Source: Pimelobacter simplex (GTDB lineage: Bacteria; Actinomycetota; Actinomycetes; Propionibacteriales; Nocardioidaceae). From it: a stretch of DNA of 49,457 nucleotides. Shown piece after piece: positions 1 through 10,697 of this stretch (position 1 is the stretch's first letter; each line of letters starts with the position of its first letter). The notes beneath the pieces were generated by a model. The model worked only from the letters and a program-made list of their open reading frames with translations, was not told the DNA's origin and searched no databases. The stretch lies in NCBI GenBank assembly GCA_016803235.1, contig JADCLI010000043.1:1-49457 (forward strand). The letters run 5' to 3'. The position numbers and the translations under genes are program-made.

Positions 1-121
1 TCGACGTCGTCTCGTTGGGCAGGCCGGACTCGCGGACCACCCGGACGGCGGCGGCGACCGCCTCGGACACACCGCCGGTGTCGTCGGAGCTGGAGGGACT
101 GATGCTGAACGCGACGAGCAT
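1..121 (-). CDS. Thiamine-binding (MTH1187/YqgV) family protein, N-terminal part
   Basis: The reverse strand reads from an ATG at 121 into the window edge, giving about 40 residues that begin MLVAFSISPS and include the stretch VRVVRESGLPNE. This pattern (MLVAFS start, then an amphipathic helix ending RESGLP) is typical of the small MTH1187/YqgV (DUF77) proteins of about 100 residues, which have a ferredoxin-like fold and bind thiamine-like ligands. The C-terminal half lies outside the window. No partner gene is visible, and the gene points away from acnA. The family call rests on a short stretch only. Confidence 0.6.
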   Translation of the reverse strand, partial: MLVAFSISPSSSDDTGGVSEAVAAAVRVVRESGLPNETTS

Positions 122-433
122 GCGCCCACCGTAGTCAGTGGAGCCGAGGCGCAGCTCCCCGCCGGGGCCGCTCGTCGCGCTGGTGTCAGACAAACCACTT
201 GACGGGGAAGAACGCCGCCGCCAGGACGACGACAGCCGGCGAGGCACCGCGCTGACGCTCGCCAGCCCCGGTCAGCACAGCGAGCGCCAGCACCATGACC
301 CGACGGCGCTCGTCATCGCGATCCCCACGAAGTCATGGTGCCTGAGCACCGAGAACGTCAGAGAACACGGTCACCTTCAGGCTGACCAGCGGCGTCGACG
401 CCCGGCTGACGGCGAACACTGCCTCCACCCAAT
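122..433. other. Intergenic stretch with coding-like debris
   Basis: There is no convincing intact gene between the partial gene at the left edge and the acnA terminator. The reverse strand shows coding-like fragments in two frames: one reads TFSVLRHHDFVGIAMTS, and a second (186-296) reads as a short hydrophobic C-terminus. This may be a decayed small membrane-protein gene. Confidence 0.4.
186..296 (-). pseudogene. Possible small membrane-protein remnant
   Basis: A 36-codon frame opens at an ATG at 296 and ends at TGA (186-188). It encodes two hydrophobic segments around a basic linker (MVLALAVLTG, then GERQRG, then AVVVLAAAFFPVKWFV), the style of small actinobacterial membrane proteins. The residues just upstream look coding in a different frame, so this may be the tail of a frameshifted gene. 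It has no clear ribosome binding site. It could equally be chance in GC-rich DNA. Confidence 0.22.
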
Positions 434-479
434 GCCGAACGGCCCGTCGCTCCGTTCCAGGAGCGACGGGCCGTTCGGC
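434..479. terminator. Strong stem-loop terminator downstream of acnA
   Basis: A perfect 20-bp inverted repeat (434-453 and 460-479) closes on a 6-nt loop, 22 bp past the acnA stop. The stem is very GC-rich and has no long T-run, as is usual in high-GC actinobacteria. Because it is symmetric it can also insulate traffic from the left. Confidence 0.85.
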
Positions 480-500
480 TCAAGCAGGGGGCAGCGGGTG

Positions 501-3320
<2,820 letters not shown>

Positions 3321-3395
3321 CGCGTCTCCGTCTCATCGACTTCATCGTTGTCGCTAGGTCTCCTGTCGCATCCTGCCGCCGCGAACGGTGGATCG

Positions 3396-3414
3396 GATAG
3401 TGAGGCTGACCTAA
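3396..3414 (-). promoter_or_regulatory. Candidate DtxR/IdeR-type iron box upstream of acnA
   Basis: Read on the minus strand the 19-mer starts TTAGGTCAG and continues CCTCACTATC. The left half-site matches the DtxR/IdeR/DmdR consensus (TTAGGTTAG-S-CTAACCTAA) at 8 of 9 positions; the right half is much weaker. It lies 76-94 bp upstream of the start of an iron-sulfur enzyme, where iron control would make sense. Confidence 0.35.
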
Positions 3415-3443
3415 GTCCTGCGGGACACCGGACTCCCGATATC

Positions 3444-3457
3444 TCTTGACGTCAAGA
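3444..3457. promoter_or_regulatory. Perfect 14-bp palindrome, candidate MarR-type operator for acnA
   Basis: TCTTGAC followed by GTCAAGA is a perfect palindrome about 125 bp upstream of the acnA ATG. It overlaps the stop codon of the upstream ABC transporter gene. MarR-family regulators such as Streptomyces TamR are known to control aconitase and other TCA genes from palindromes of this general type; assigning this site to a TamR-like protein is inference. Confidence 0.45.
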
Positions 3458-5362
3458 TACACGATCCGTGGGCAGATCACCACGGCGGTCCAGCGCCGGC
3501 GCGTCCTCGGCGAACTGGGTCCGGTAGAGCTCCTCGTAGCGACCGCCCGCGGCGAGCAGCGCGGCGTGCGTACCCCGCTCCACGATCCGGCCGTCCTCGA
3601 CGACGGCGATCAGGTCGGCGGCGCGGATCGTGGAGAGCCGGTGCGCGATGACGAGGGCGGTACGGCCGGCCAGGGCCTCGGCCAGCGCTGCCTGCACGGC
3701 CGCCTCCGAGGTGGAGTCGAGGGACGCAGTCGCCTCGTCGAGGATGACCACCCGGGGCTGCTTGAGCAGCAGCCGGGCGATCGTGAGCCGCTGGCGCTCG
3801 CCGCCGGACAGGCGGTAGCCGCGCTCCCCCACCACCGTGTCGAGCCCGTCGGGCAGGGCGCGGACCAGGCCGGCCAGCCGGGCCCGGGACAGCGCGTCCC
3901 ACAGGTCCTGCTCGTTCGCCTCGGGCCGCGCGAGCAGCAGGTTGCCGCGGATGGTGTCGTGGAACAGGTGGCCGTCCTGGGTGACCATGCCGACCGCGTC
4001 GCGGATGGAGGCGGCGGTCAGGTCCCGCACGTCCACGCCGGCCAGGCGTACGGCGCCCGCATCGACGTCGTACAGCCGGGACACGAGCTGCGCGATCGTC
4101 GACTTCCCCGCACCCGAGGAGCCGACCAGGGCCACGACCTGGCCCGGCTCTGCGCGCAGCGAGATGCCGTGCAGCACCTCCTCGCCGCCCCGGGTGTCGA
4201 GGGTGGCGACCGCCTCCAGCGAGGCGAGCGAGACCTTGTCCGCGGACGGGTAGGCGAACCGGACGTCGTCGAGCTCGACCGCGACCGGACCGTCGGGCAC
4301 CGGTCCCGCGCCCGGACGGTCCTTGATCAACGGCTCGAGGTCGAGCACCTCGAAGACCCGCTCGAAGCTCACCAGCGCACTCATCACCTCGACCCGGGCA
4401 CTGGCCAGGGCGGTCAGCGGGGCGTAGAGCCGGGTGAGCAGCAGGGACAGCGCGACGACGTCACCAGCGTCGAGCGTGCCGTCGAGGGCGAGGGCACCGC
4501 CCAGGCCGTAGACGACGGCGACGGCCAGCGCGGAGACGAGGGTGAGCGCGGTGACGAAGGTGGTCTGCACCATCGCGGTCCGGACGCCGATCTCCGCGAC
4601 CCGCTGCGCTCGCGCCGCGAACTCCACGGACTCCTGGTCGGGGCGCCCGAACAGCTTGACGAGGGTGGCGCCCGGCGCCGAGAACCGCTCGGTCATCTGG
4701 TTGCCCATCGCCGCGTTGTGGTCGGCGGCCTCGCGCTGGATGCCCGCCAGCCGGCGCCCCATCCGCCGCGCCGGGATCACGAACACGGGGAGCAGCACGA
4801 GCGCCAGCAAGGTGACCTGCCACGAGATGCCGAGCATCACGACCAGGGTCAGGGCGAGGGTGACCAGGTTGCCGACGACGCCGGACAGGGTCTGGCTGAA
4901 CGCCCGCTGCGCCCCGATCACGTCGTTGTTGAGCCGGCTGACCAGGGCGCCCGTCCGGGTCCGGCTGAAGAACGCGACCGGCATCCGCTGCACGTGGTCG
5001 AAGACCGCCGTGCGCAGGTCGAGGATCAGGCCCTCGCCGATGCGCGACGACAGCCAGCGCGCCACCAGCCCGAGCGCCGCGTCCAGGACCGCGAGCACGG
5101 CGATCGCCAGCGCCAGGCGTACGACGACCGAGCGGTCGTCGCCCGCGACGATGGCGTTGACGACCTCACCGGCCAGCACCGGTGTCGCGACGGCGAGTCC
5201 TGCGGTGACGACGCTGAGCACCACGAACCCGACCAGCTTGCGACGGTGCGGACGCGCGAAGCGCAGGATCCGCTTCGCCGTCGCGGTGCTGAACTCCCGC
5301 TCCTCGTCGGGCCCGTGCATCCCCCGGTACACCTGGTTCCAGGCGATCGACTCCATGCTCAT
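3452..5362 (-). CDS. ABC exporter, fused permease and ATPase (MdlB/MsbA type)
   Basis: A 636-residue half-transporter has an N-terminal six-helix exporter domain (about residues 30-330) and a C-terminal ATPase (about 360-620). The ATPase shows Walker A GSSGAGKST, a Q-loop in GMVTQDGHLF, signature LSGGERQR, Walker B VVILDEATASLD and the switch histidine in IAHRLST, so it should be catalytically competent. The domain order predicts export of a lipophilic compound or drug by a homodimer, or with a partner encoded elsewhere. There is no obvious Shine-Dalgarno before the ATG at 5362, and an in-frame ATG follows two codons later (MSMES). The substrate cannot be inferred. The stop codon lies inside the acnA-upstream palindrome. 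Confidence 0.9.
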   Translation of the reverse strand: MSMESIAWNQVYRGMHGPDEEREFSTATAKRILRFARPHRRKLVGFVVLSVVTAGLAVATPVLAGEVVNAIVAGDDRSVVVRLALAIAVLAVLDAALGLVARWLSSRIGEGLILDLRTAVFDHVQRMPVAFFSRTRTGALVSRLNNDVIGAQRAFSQTLSGVVGNLVTLALTLVVMLGISWQVTLLALVLLPVFVIPARRMGRRLAGIQREAADHNAAMGNQMTERFSAPGATLVKLFGRPDQESVEFAARAQRVAEIGVRTAMVQTTFVTALTLVSALAVAVVYGLGGALALDGTLDAGDVVALSLLLTRLYAPLTALASARVEVMSALVSFERVFEVLDLEPLIKDRPGAGPVPDGPVAVELDDVRFAYPSADKVSLASLEAVATLDTRGGEEVLHGISLRAEPGQVVALVGSSGAGKSTIAQLVSRLYDVDAGAVRLAGVDVRDLTAASIRDAVGMVTQDGHLFHDTIRGNLLLARPEANEQDLWDALSRARLAGLVRALPDGLDTVVGERGYRLSGGERQRLTIARLLLKQPRVVILDEATASLDSTSEAAVQAALAEALAGRTALVIAHRLSTIRAADLIAVVEDGRIVERGTHAALLAAGGRYEELYRTQFAEDAPALDRRGDLPTDRVS

Positions 5363-5520
5363 GTCGGAGACGGTAGAACCTCAAGCCGACATGAGGACAA
5401 GCCGTCGGGTCCACGCCCGGCGAAAATCATCGAAAAAAGATCCGCCCGGCCTGTCGTACCGCCCGACCGCCGTTCGTGGAGAGGATGTCAGCGCCCCCAA
5501 CCCGACCCCGGAGGTCACCC

Positions 5521-6096
5521 GTGCGCACTCTGATCTACACCGCCTTCGTCTCGATCGACGGCGTCGTCCAGGCCCCCTCCCCCGAGCCCGACTACCGCAA
5601 CGGCGGCTGGACCTTCCAGGGCATCGACTTCCTCGAGGAGGTCTACGAGCTCAAGGCCCGCGAGCAGGAGGAGGCCGGCGCGCTCATGCTCGGCCGGGTC
5701 AGCTACCAGGCGTTCGCGCCGGTCTGGCCGACGATGACCGAGGAGTTCCCGAAGTACAACGCCATGCCGAAGTACGTCGTCTCGACCACGCTCAAGGAGG
5801 ACGACCTCGTCACCAACTGGGGCGAGACCACGATCCTGCGCTCCTTCGACGACGTCGCGGCGCTCAAGGAGACCGACGGCGCTCCGATCTCGATCCACGG
5901 CTCGGCGAGCCTGGCCCGGGGCCTGGCCGACGCCGGCCTGCTCGACCGCTACCACCTCCTGGTGTTCCCCTGGGTGCTCGGCGCCGGCAAGCGGATGTGG
6001 AGCGAGACCGACAAGGACCGGCAGAAGCTGGCGCTCGTCGAGAGCGCGACGTACGCCAACGGCGTGCAGAAGCTCTGCTACGACGTGGTGCGCTGA
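5521..6096 (+). CDS. Dihydrofolate reductase-family (RibD C-terminal domain) protein
   Basis: This is a 191-residue single-domain protein of the RibD_C/DHFR-like fold that binds NADPH. The GTG at 5521 is chosen because GGAGG ends seven bases before it and the protein then begins RTLIYTAFVSIDGVVQAP, the usual family start (strand, then SxDG). Also visible are LMLGRVSYQAF and the cofactor region ISIHGSASLARGLADAGLLD, then LVFPWVLGAGKRMW. In actinobacteria these stand-alone proteins are of unknown substrate. It is divergent from the ABC exporter and its stop lies 11 bp from the convergent YhgE/Pip gene. Confidence 0.88.
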   Translation: MRTLIYTAFVSIDGVVQAPSPEPDYRNGGWTFQGIDFLEEVYELKAREQEEAGALMLGRVSYQAFAPVWPTMTEEFPKYNAMPKYVVSTTLKEDDLVTNWGETTILRSFDDVAALKETDGAPISIHGSASLARGLADAGLLDRYHLLVFPWVLGAGKRMWSETDKDRQKLALVESATYANGVQKLCYDVVR

Positions 6097-6107
6097 CCTC
6101 GCCGGCG

Positions 6108-8045
6108 CTACAGCACCACGGTCGGCTTGACCCGGCTCGGCGTCCACACCCGGTGCCTCCTCGCGACCAGCGAGGTGAGCAGCAGCGCACCCACGAGGTA
6201 CGCCGCCAGCACCAGCACTGCTGTCGACACCCTGGCCGGGTCACCGCCGTACATGAGCTGGCGCAGGCCTTCCACCGCGTAGCTCATCGGCAGCACCTCG
6301 TGCAGCCAGTGCAGCGGCTCGGGGATCGTCTGCCACGGGAACGTGCCCCCGGCGGTCACCAACTGGACCACCATGAGGACCAGCGCGAGGAACTGCCCGG
6401 GTGTGCCCAGCAGGGCGTTGAGCAGGTGCACGATCGCGATGAAGGTCACCGAGACCAGGATCATGAACAGCCAGGTCCGCAGGGACTCGACGATGCCGAC
6501 GTCGAGGACGAGCGCGACGACCGCGAACGCCAGCGTCATCTGGACCGCACCGATCAGGGCCGGCGGCAGCCAGCCGCCGGTGGCGATCCGCAACGGCTGC
6601 TGGTTGGCCGCCAGCGCCCGGCTCGAGAGCGGACGGACGAGCAGGAAGAGGACGTACCCGCCGATCCAGGCGGCCAGGGCCAGGAAGAAGGGCGCCAGGC
6701 CGGCGCCGTAGTTGCGGGCCGCCGCATCGCTGTGGGCCCGGACGTCGATCGGGTTCGCGACGGTCTCGGCGATCTGCCGGCGCGATTCCTCGTTCGTGTC
6801 CGGAACCTTCTCGACGCCGGTGGCGAGCCCTTCGCGCAGCGCCCCGGCTCCGCCGGTGAGCTGGCGCAGGCCCCTGCGCAGCTCGACGGTTCCGTCGTGC
6901 AGGGTGCCGGCGCCCTTGCCGAGCCGGGCTGCCCCGGTCTCCAGCCCGTCGGCGCCGTCGCGCGCCTGGCGGATCCCGTCGACCAGGGCGGGAGTCGAGC
7001 GGGCGAGCTGGTCGGCCCCGTCGGCGACCCGGTCGGCGCCGTCGGCGAGCTGGTTGAGCTGCTTGCGGACGGTGCCGACGCTGGTGTCGACGTCGTGCAC
7101 CTTCGTGCCGACCTGGTCGTAGATCGCGAGCAGCCGGTCCTGGGCCCCCGGCGCGATCCCGAGCCGGTCCATCTCTGCGACGAGGTCGGCCCGGCCGGCG
7201 TCGTACGTCGTGCGGGCGGCGTGGACCGCACCGGCGATCTTGTTGCCGGCGTTCGCGACCTTCCGGTCGCCGTCGGCGACCTGGCGGGCCCCGGAGGCCA
7301 GCTTCCTGGACTGGTCCGGCAAGGACGCGGTGCGGTTGGCCAGGGTGGTCAGGCCGTCGTGCAGCTGGCCGGCACCGGTGCGCAGCTGCCCGGTGCCGTC
7401 GGCCAGCCGGGTGCTGCCCTCGACCAGCCTGCGGGCGCCCTTGCGGGCCTGCCGCAGTCCCTCCTCGAGCTGGCCGGCGCCGTCCGCCCCCTGCTGCAGG
7501 CCCTGGCGGACGTCGGCGATCCCGAGCAGGAAGGTGCCGACCGCCTCCTGCGAGACCTTCTGGCCGATGGCATCGCGGACCTTCGTGGCGACGGTGTTGG
7601 CGATGGTCGTCGACAGGTAGGAGTTCGCATCGTTGGTGAGCATGGTGATCCGCGCCTGCTCGGGGTCACTGCCCGAGCTGCTCGTCAGGGCCGCGGAGAA
7701 GTCGCGCGGGATCAGCAGCGCGAAGTCGTAGGTGCCGTCGTCGACCCCGGCCCTCGCAGCGGCCCGGTCGACCTCGTGCCAGCCGAAGTCGGCGGACTCG
7801 AGCAGCTGGTCGGCCACCTCCCGCCCGGCGTCGAGCGGTCTCCCGTCGGGCCCGGTGGCCCCCGAGTCCTCGACGACGAGCGCGGTCGGGACCCGGTCGA
7901 GCGCGGCGTACGGGTCGTGGTTGGCGTAGAGGTAGAGGCCGGCGTAGATGGTCGGCACCGTGACGAGCGCCAGCACGGTGATCCGGCCCATCCGGATGCT
8001 CAGCAGCCGCGACAGCTCGCTCCAGGCGATCCGCAGGGCGTTCAC
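6108..8045 (-). CDS. YhgE/Pip-family membrane protein
   Basis: The 645-residue protein has the YhgE/Pip (phage infection protein) layout: one transmembrane helix near the N-terminus (after MNALRIAWSELSRLL), a long extracytoplasmic domain with repeated DGxxQL/ADGADQL-type heptad stretches (about residues 170-440) that predict a rod of coiled coil, and about five transmembrane helices in the last 220 residues. The C-terminal part resembles ABC-2 permeases. The GTG start at 8045 overlaps the stop of the ATPase-like gene upstream by four bases, so the two are translationally coupled. The family is linked to phage receptors and secretion, but its transported substrate is not established. Confidence 0.88.
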   Translation of the reverse strand: MNALRIAWSELSRLLSIRMGRITVLALVTVPTIYAGLYLYANHDPYAALDRVPTALVVEDSGATGPDGRPLDAGREVADQLLESADFGWHEVDRAAARAGVDDGTYDFALLIPRDFSAALTSSSGSDPEQARITMLTNDANSYLSTTIANTVATKVRDAIGQKVSQEAVGTFLLGIADVRQGLQQGADGAGQLEEGLRQARKGARRLVEGSTRLADGTGQLRTGAGQLHDGLTTLANRTASLPDQSRKLASGARQVADGDRKVANAGNKIAGAVHAARTTYDAGRADLVAEMDRLGIAPGAQDRLLAIYDQVGTKVHDVDTSVGTVRKQLNQLADGADRVADGADQLARSTPALVDGIRQARDGADGLETGAARLGKGAGTLHDGTVELRRGLRQLTGGAGALREGLATGVEKVPDTNEESRRQIAETVANPIDVRAHSDAAARNYGAGLAPFFLALAAWIGGYVLFLLVRPLSSRALAANQQPLRIATGGWLPPALIGAVQMTLAFAVVALVLDVGIVESLRTWLFMILVSVTFIAIVHLLNALLGTPGQFLALVLMVVQLVTAGGTFPWQTIPEPLHWLHEVLPMSYAVEGLRQLMYGGDPARVSTAVLVLAAYLVGALLLTSLVARRHRVWTPSRVKPTVVL

Positions 8046-8653
8046 GCGGCACCTCCGATCACGGCCCTGCGGACGACCTCGCCTGCCAGGTCGACGGCCT
8101 CGCTGACCGTGACCAGGACGCCCAGGCCGCCGTCAGCGGCTGCCCGCGCCACCGGCCACCAGTCGCGCCGGTGCAGGCCGTGCCGGTCGGGCGAGACGAG
8201 GACCAGGAACCGGGCGTCGGGCCGGGCCGCCCCCAGCTCGGTCAGCGAGCGGATCCGGTCGGCGGGCGGCACGTCCTCGGTGCGCAGCCCCGGCCCCGTG
8301 GCGAGTCGGTGCTCCCTCAGCCACGACGACGTGGCCCTCGGACCGGCCGGACGGCCGGCGAGCGCCAGCTCCTCGGCGACGACCACCCGGAACGGCACGC
8401 TGTCGTCCGGTTCGGTGACCCCCGGGACGTCGACCAGCGTCACCGCCTCCTGCAGCGCCCTCGGGGACGCGTCGTCCCCGAGGGCGACCGTGCCGCCCGT
8501 GAGGCGCAGGCGCCCCGCAAGCGCCAGGGCCAGCGCCACGTTGCCGTGGCCCGGTCTCCCCACGGCGAGGACCACCTCCCCGGGGACCAGCTCCACCGAG
8601 GTGGCCTCCAGCAGCCCCGCGACCGCCCCGTCCGTCATGACCAGGTTCGTCAT
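8042..8653 (-). CDS. Degenerate ABC-ATPase-like partner of YhgE/Pip protein
   Basis: The 203-residue protein follows an ABC ATPase outline: LVPGEVVLAVGRPGHGNVALALALAG sits where a P-loop should be. The sequence GRPGHGN lacks the Walker A lysine and serine/threonine, and there is no LSGGE signature; the Walker B position (RFLVLVSPDRHG) also lacks the usual DE. It probably cannot hydrolyse ATP like a normal ABC subunit. It overlaps the YhgE/Pip gene by 4 bp (GTGA). Degenerate ATPases of this kind next to YhgE/Pip genes seem to be common in actinobacteria, which suggests a structural or regulatory role (inference). Confidence 0.7.
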   Translation of the reverse strand: MTNLVMTDGAVAGLLEATSVELVPGEVVLAVGRPGHGNVALALALAGRLRLTGGTVALGDDASPRALQEAVTLVDVPGVTEPDDSVPFRVVVAEELALAGRPAGPRATSSWLREHRLATGPGLRTEDVPPADRIRSLTELGAARPDARFLVLVSPDRHGLHRRDWWPVARAAADGGLGVLVTVSEAVDLAGEVVRRAVIGGAA

Positions 8654-8704
8654 GGCGGCCAGTCTGCCGTGAGCGGTCGACTGCTCCGGGGAGGACGCGA
8701 CGCG

Positions 8705-8983
8705 TCACACCCGGCGCGAGCGGCTCGTCCTGGCGAGGAGGCGGGTCCGGATCCTGTGCAGCTGCGGCATCAGGACGTAGATGACGACGGGAACGGCGAT
8801 GCTGGCGAGCACGAAGGTGCGCAACACCGGGGCCATCGGGCGCAGCCAGTCGTCGAGGGTCAGGTTGATGACCGTCAGCGTCGGGAAGACGCAGAGCCAG
8901 ATCATCAGTGCGAGCTGGTGCTTGGTCGGCGGGCCGAGGGGGCGGGCCGGGATGGCCGGGATGGCCGGGTCCGGCTCAGACAT
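8705..8983 (-). CDS. Small two-helix membrane protein
   Basis: A 92-residue protein has a proline-rich N-terminus, two hydrophobic helices (around QLALMIWLCVFPTLTVINL and VLRTFVLASIAVPVVIYVLM) and a basic cytoplasmic tail ending ARTSRSRRV. Similar segments occur as the membrane tail of some antibiotic-biosynthesis-monooxygenase-family proteins and as free small proteins; no enzymatic domain is present here. It lies 32 bp downstream of the flavoprotein gene and 51 bp upstream of the ATPase-like gene, all on the same strand, so it may be in the same transcript. Function unknown. Confidence 0.7.
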   Translation of the reverse strand: MSEPDPAIPAIPARPLGPPTKHQLALMIWLCVFPTLTVINLTLDDWLRPMAPVLRTFVLASIAVPVVIYVLMPQLHRIRTRLLARTSRSRRV

Positions 8984-9015
8984 GGTGGGTGCCTCGTCTT
9001 CTCGTGATGGGTGGG

Positions 9016-9969
9016 TCAGACGGGAGGGCCGCCGCGGAACGCGACGACCGCGTCCCGGACGTCCTCGTCGGTGAGGTCGTTGTTGATGGCGATGGCCGCG
9101 GCGGACCCTTCGCCGGCGGCCGTGATGACCTGGGCCCGCGGGTTGGACGCGTTCCCGGCGACCCAGACGCCGTCCACCGTCGTCCGGCCGGTGCCGTCGA
9201 CCAGCGGCCAGCCGTCCTCGTCGACCCGTCCCCCGAGGCCACGGACGAAGTCGTTGTTGCCGGTGGACTCGGGGCGCACGAAGACCACGGACCTCGACAC
9301 GAGCCGACCGTCGTCGAGACGGACTCCGACCAACCGGTCCTCCTCGACCACGAGCGCGGCGACCGTGCCCTCGACGATGCCGATGGCTCGCGCCGTGAGC
9401 TGCTCACGTTGCTCGTCGGTGAGCCGGGTCGTGTGAGGGAAGAACACGACGTCGTCGCTCCACTGGCGCACCAGTTGCGCATGCTGGGCGGCGCCCGGCG
9501 TGCCCCCGAGGACGGCCAGCGGTTGGTCGCGGACCTCATGACCGTGGCAGTACGGGCAGTGCAGCAGGTCCCGGCCCCATCGCTCGGCGGCCCGGGCGAT
9601 GTCCGGCACCCGGTCGGCGAGACCGGTCGTGACCAGGAGGCGGCGGGCCGCGAGGCCCCGGCCGCTGTCGAGCAGCACGCCGAACCGGCCGCTCCCCGAG
9701 GACATGAGCCCGGTGACCGTGTCGGCGATGACCTCACCGCCGTAGCGCGCGACCTCGTCGCGGCCGGCGACGAGCAGGTCCGCCGGCGCCGTGCCGTCGC
9801 GTGACAGGAAGCCGTGCATCCGAGCCGCGGGGGCGTTCCGCGGCCGGCCCGCGTCGATGACGACCACCCTGCGGCGCGCGCGGGCGAGGACGAGGGCCGC
9901 GGAGAGGCCGGCGGCTCCGCCGCCGATGACGGCGACGTCGTGGCTGTCGGGATCTGGTGGTGTGCTCAC
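9016..9969 (-). CDS. Thioredoxin-reductase-like NAD(P)/FAD oxidoreductase
   Basis: The 317-residue pyridine-nucleotide disulfide oxidoreductase has the FAD-binding motif VIGGGAAGLSAA at its N-terminus, a CPYCHGHE motif in the middle (where thioredoxin reductases carry the redox CxxC), the NAD(P)-binding segment LAVLGGTPGAAQHA and a C-terminal FAD segment GVWVAGNASNPRAQV. The GTG at 9969 is chosen because residues upstream of it run through the operator and look non-coding. The CPYCHGHE motif is typical of the stand-alone TrxB-like group often paired with XRE-cupin regulators. It is divergent from such a regulator, with a 40-bp nested palindrome between them. The physiological substrate is unknown; a redox or detoxification role is likely. 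Confidence 0.88.
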   Translation of the reverse strand: MSTPPDPDSHDVAVIGGGAAGLSAALVLARARRRVVVIDAGRPRNAPAARMHGFLSRDGTAPADLLVAGRDEVARYGGEVIADTVTGLMSSGSGRFGVLLDSGRGLAARRLLVTTGLADRVPDIARAAERWGRDLLHCPYCHGHEVRDQPLAVLGGTPGAAQHAQLVRQWSDDVVFFPHTTRLTDEQREQLTARAIGIVEGTVAALVVEEDRLVGVRLDDGRLVSRSVVFVRPESTGNNDFVRGLGGRVDEDGWPLVDGTGRTTVDGVWVAGNASNPRAQVITAAGEGSAAAIAINNDLTDEDVRDAVVAFRGGPPV

Positions 9970-9989
9970 GACGACCAGCGTCGGCGGAT

Positions 9990-10029
9990 TGTCCCGACAA
10001 CGGCAACATTCGTTGCCGAAACCGGGACA
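9990..10029. promoter_or_regulatory. 40-bp nested dyad operator between flavoprotein and XRE regulator
   Basis: The sequence is TGTCCCG, 4 nt, CGGCAAC, 4 nt, GTTGCCG, 4 nt, CGGGACA. Both pairs of 7-bp arms are perfect inverted repeats about the same centre (10009/10010), so four half-sites are arranged with exact symmetry. It occupies most of the 79-bp divergent intergenic region, where it would overlap both promoters, so the XRE protein at 10049 is the likely ligand. Confidence 0.75.
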
Positions 10030-10048
10030 TCCGCGCTTCCATGGGCGC

Positions 10049-10648
10049 ATGGACGACCCCACGTCGCGGATCTCGGCGGCCCTCGACGCGGTCGGACCGC
10101 GTCTCAAGCGGATCCGCTCGATCCGCGGCACCAGCCTCGCCGAGCTCGCCGAGACGACCGGGATCTCGAAGAGCACCCTGTCGCGCCTGGAGACCGGACA
10201 GCGCAGGCCGAGCCTGGAGCTCCTCCTCCCCCTCGCCCAGGCCTACGGCGTCCCGCTGGACGAGCTCGTCGGCGCGCCCGAGGTGGGCGATCCGCGCGTG
10301 CACCTCAGACCCCGCACCGTGAACGGACGGACCGTCATCCAGCTCACCCGTCAGCCGGGCGCCGTGCAGGTCTGGAAGATCGTCATCCCGACCTCCAAGG
10401 ACAGGGTCGAGCTCAAGACCCACGAGGGCTACGAGTGGATGTACGTCATCAGCGGCAGGCTCCGCGTCGTCATCGGCGCCCACGACCTCGAGCTCGGCCC
10501 CGGCGAGGTCGCCGAGTTCGACACCCGCGTCCCGCACTGGTTCGGCAGCAACGGTCAGGTCCCGGTCGAGGTGCTCTCGGTCCTGGGCCGGCAAGGAGAG
10601 CGCATGCACGTGCGCGCCCGCCCGAGGGCGCCCGTCAGTCCCGCGTGA
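10049..10648 (+). CDS. XRE-family transcriptional regulator with cupin domain
   Basis: The 199-residue regulator has an N-terminal helix-turn-helix (about residues 14-68; TSLAELAETTGISKSTLSRLE is the recognition region) and a C-terminal cupin sensor barrel (about 105-180, with HEGYEWMYVISGRLRVVIG and ELGPGEVAEFDTRVPHWF). The ATG at 10049 gives MDDPTSRISAAL. XRE-cupin proteins are usually local repressors that sense a small ligand. The divergent flavoprotein and the symmetric 40-bp palindrome between them make mutual and autogenous regulation likely. The 3' end overlaps the remnant of an RNA methyltransferase gene on the other strand by 14 bp. Confidence 0.92.
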   Translation: MDDPTSRISAALDAVGPRLKRIRSIRGTSLAELAETTGISKSTLSRLETGQRRPSLELLLPLAQAYGVPLDELVGAPEVGDPRVHLRPRTVNGRTVIQLTRQPGAVQVWKIVIPTSKDRVELKTHEGYEWMYVISGRLRVVIGAHDLELGPGEVAEFDTRVPHWFGSNGQVPVEVLSVLGRQGERMHVRARPRAPVSPA

Positions 10649-10681
10649 GCAGCGCGACGCACTCGACGTGGTGCGTCATCG
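10635..10681 (-). pseudogene. 3'-terminal remnant of TrmA/RlmD-type RNA methyltransferase gene
   Basis: On the minus strand the last 15 codons read (P)MTHHVECVALLTRD followed by TGA (stop at 10635-10637). The motif PMTHHVECVALL is the conserved C-terminus of class I SAM-dependent RNA m5U methyltransferases of the TrmA/RumA type. Upstream of about 10681 the frame no longer resembles the family, so about 1.2 kb of gene is missing. This marks a recombination or insertion boundary at the left edge of the catabolic region. Confidence 0.65.
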
Positions 10682-10697
10682 GGAGGCTTGGTTGGCG

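Noticed and set aside
4542..8672. Long plus-strand open frame spanning the ABC exporter and YhgE/Pip genes
   Set aside because: It runs antisense to two clear genes and through a third on the same strand in another frame; its composition is that of a GC-rich shadow frame.
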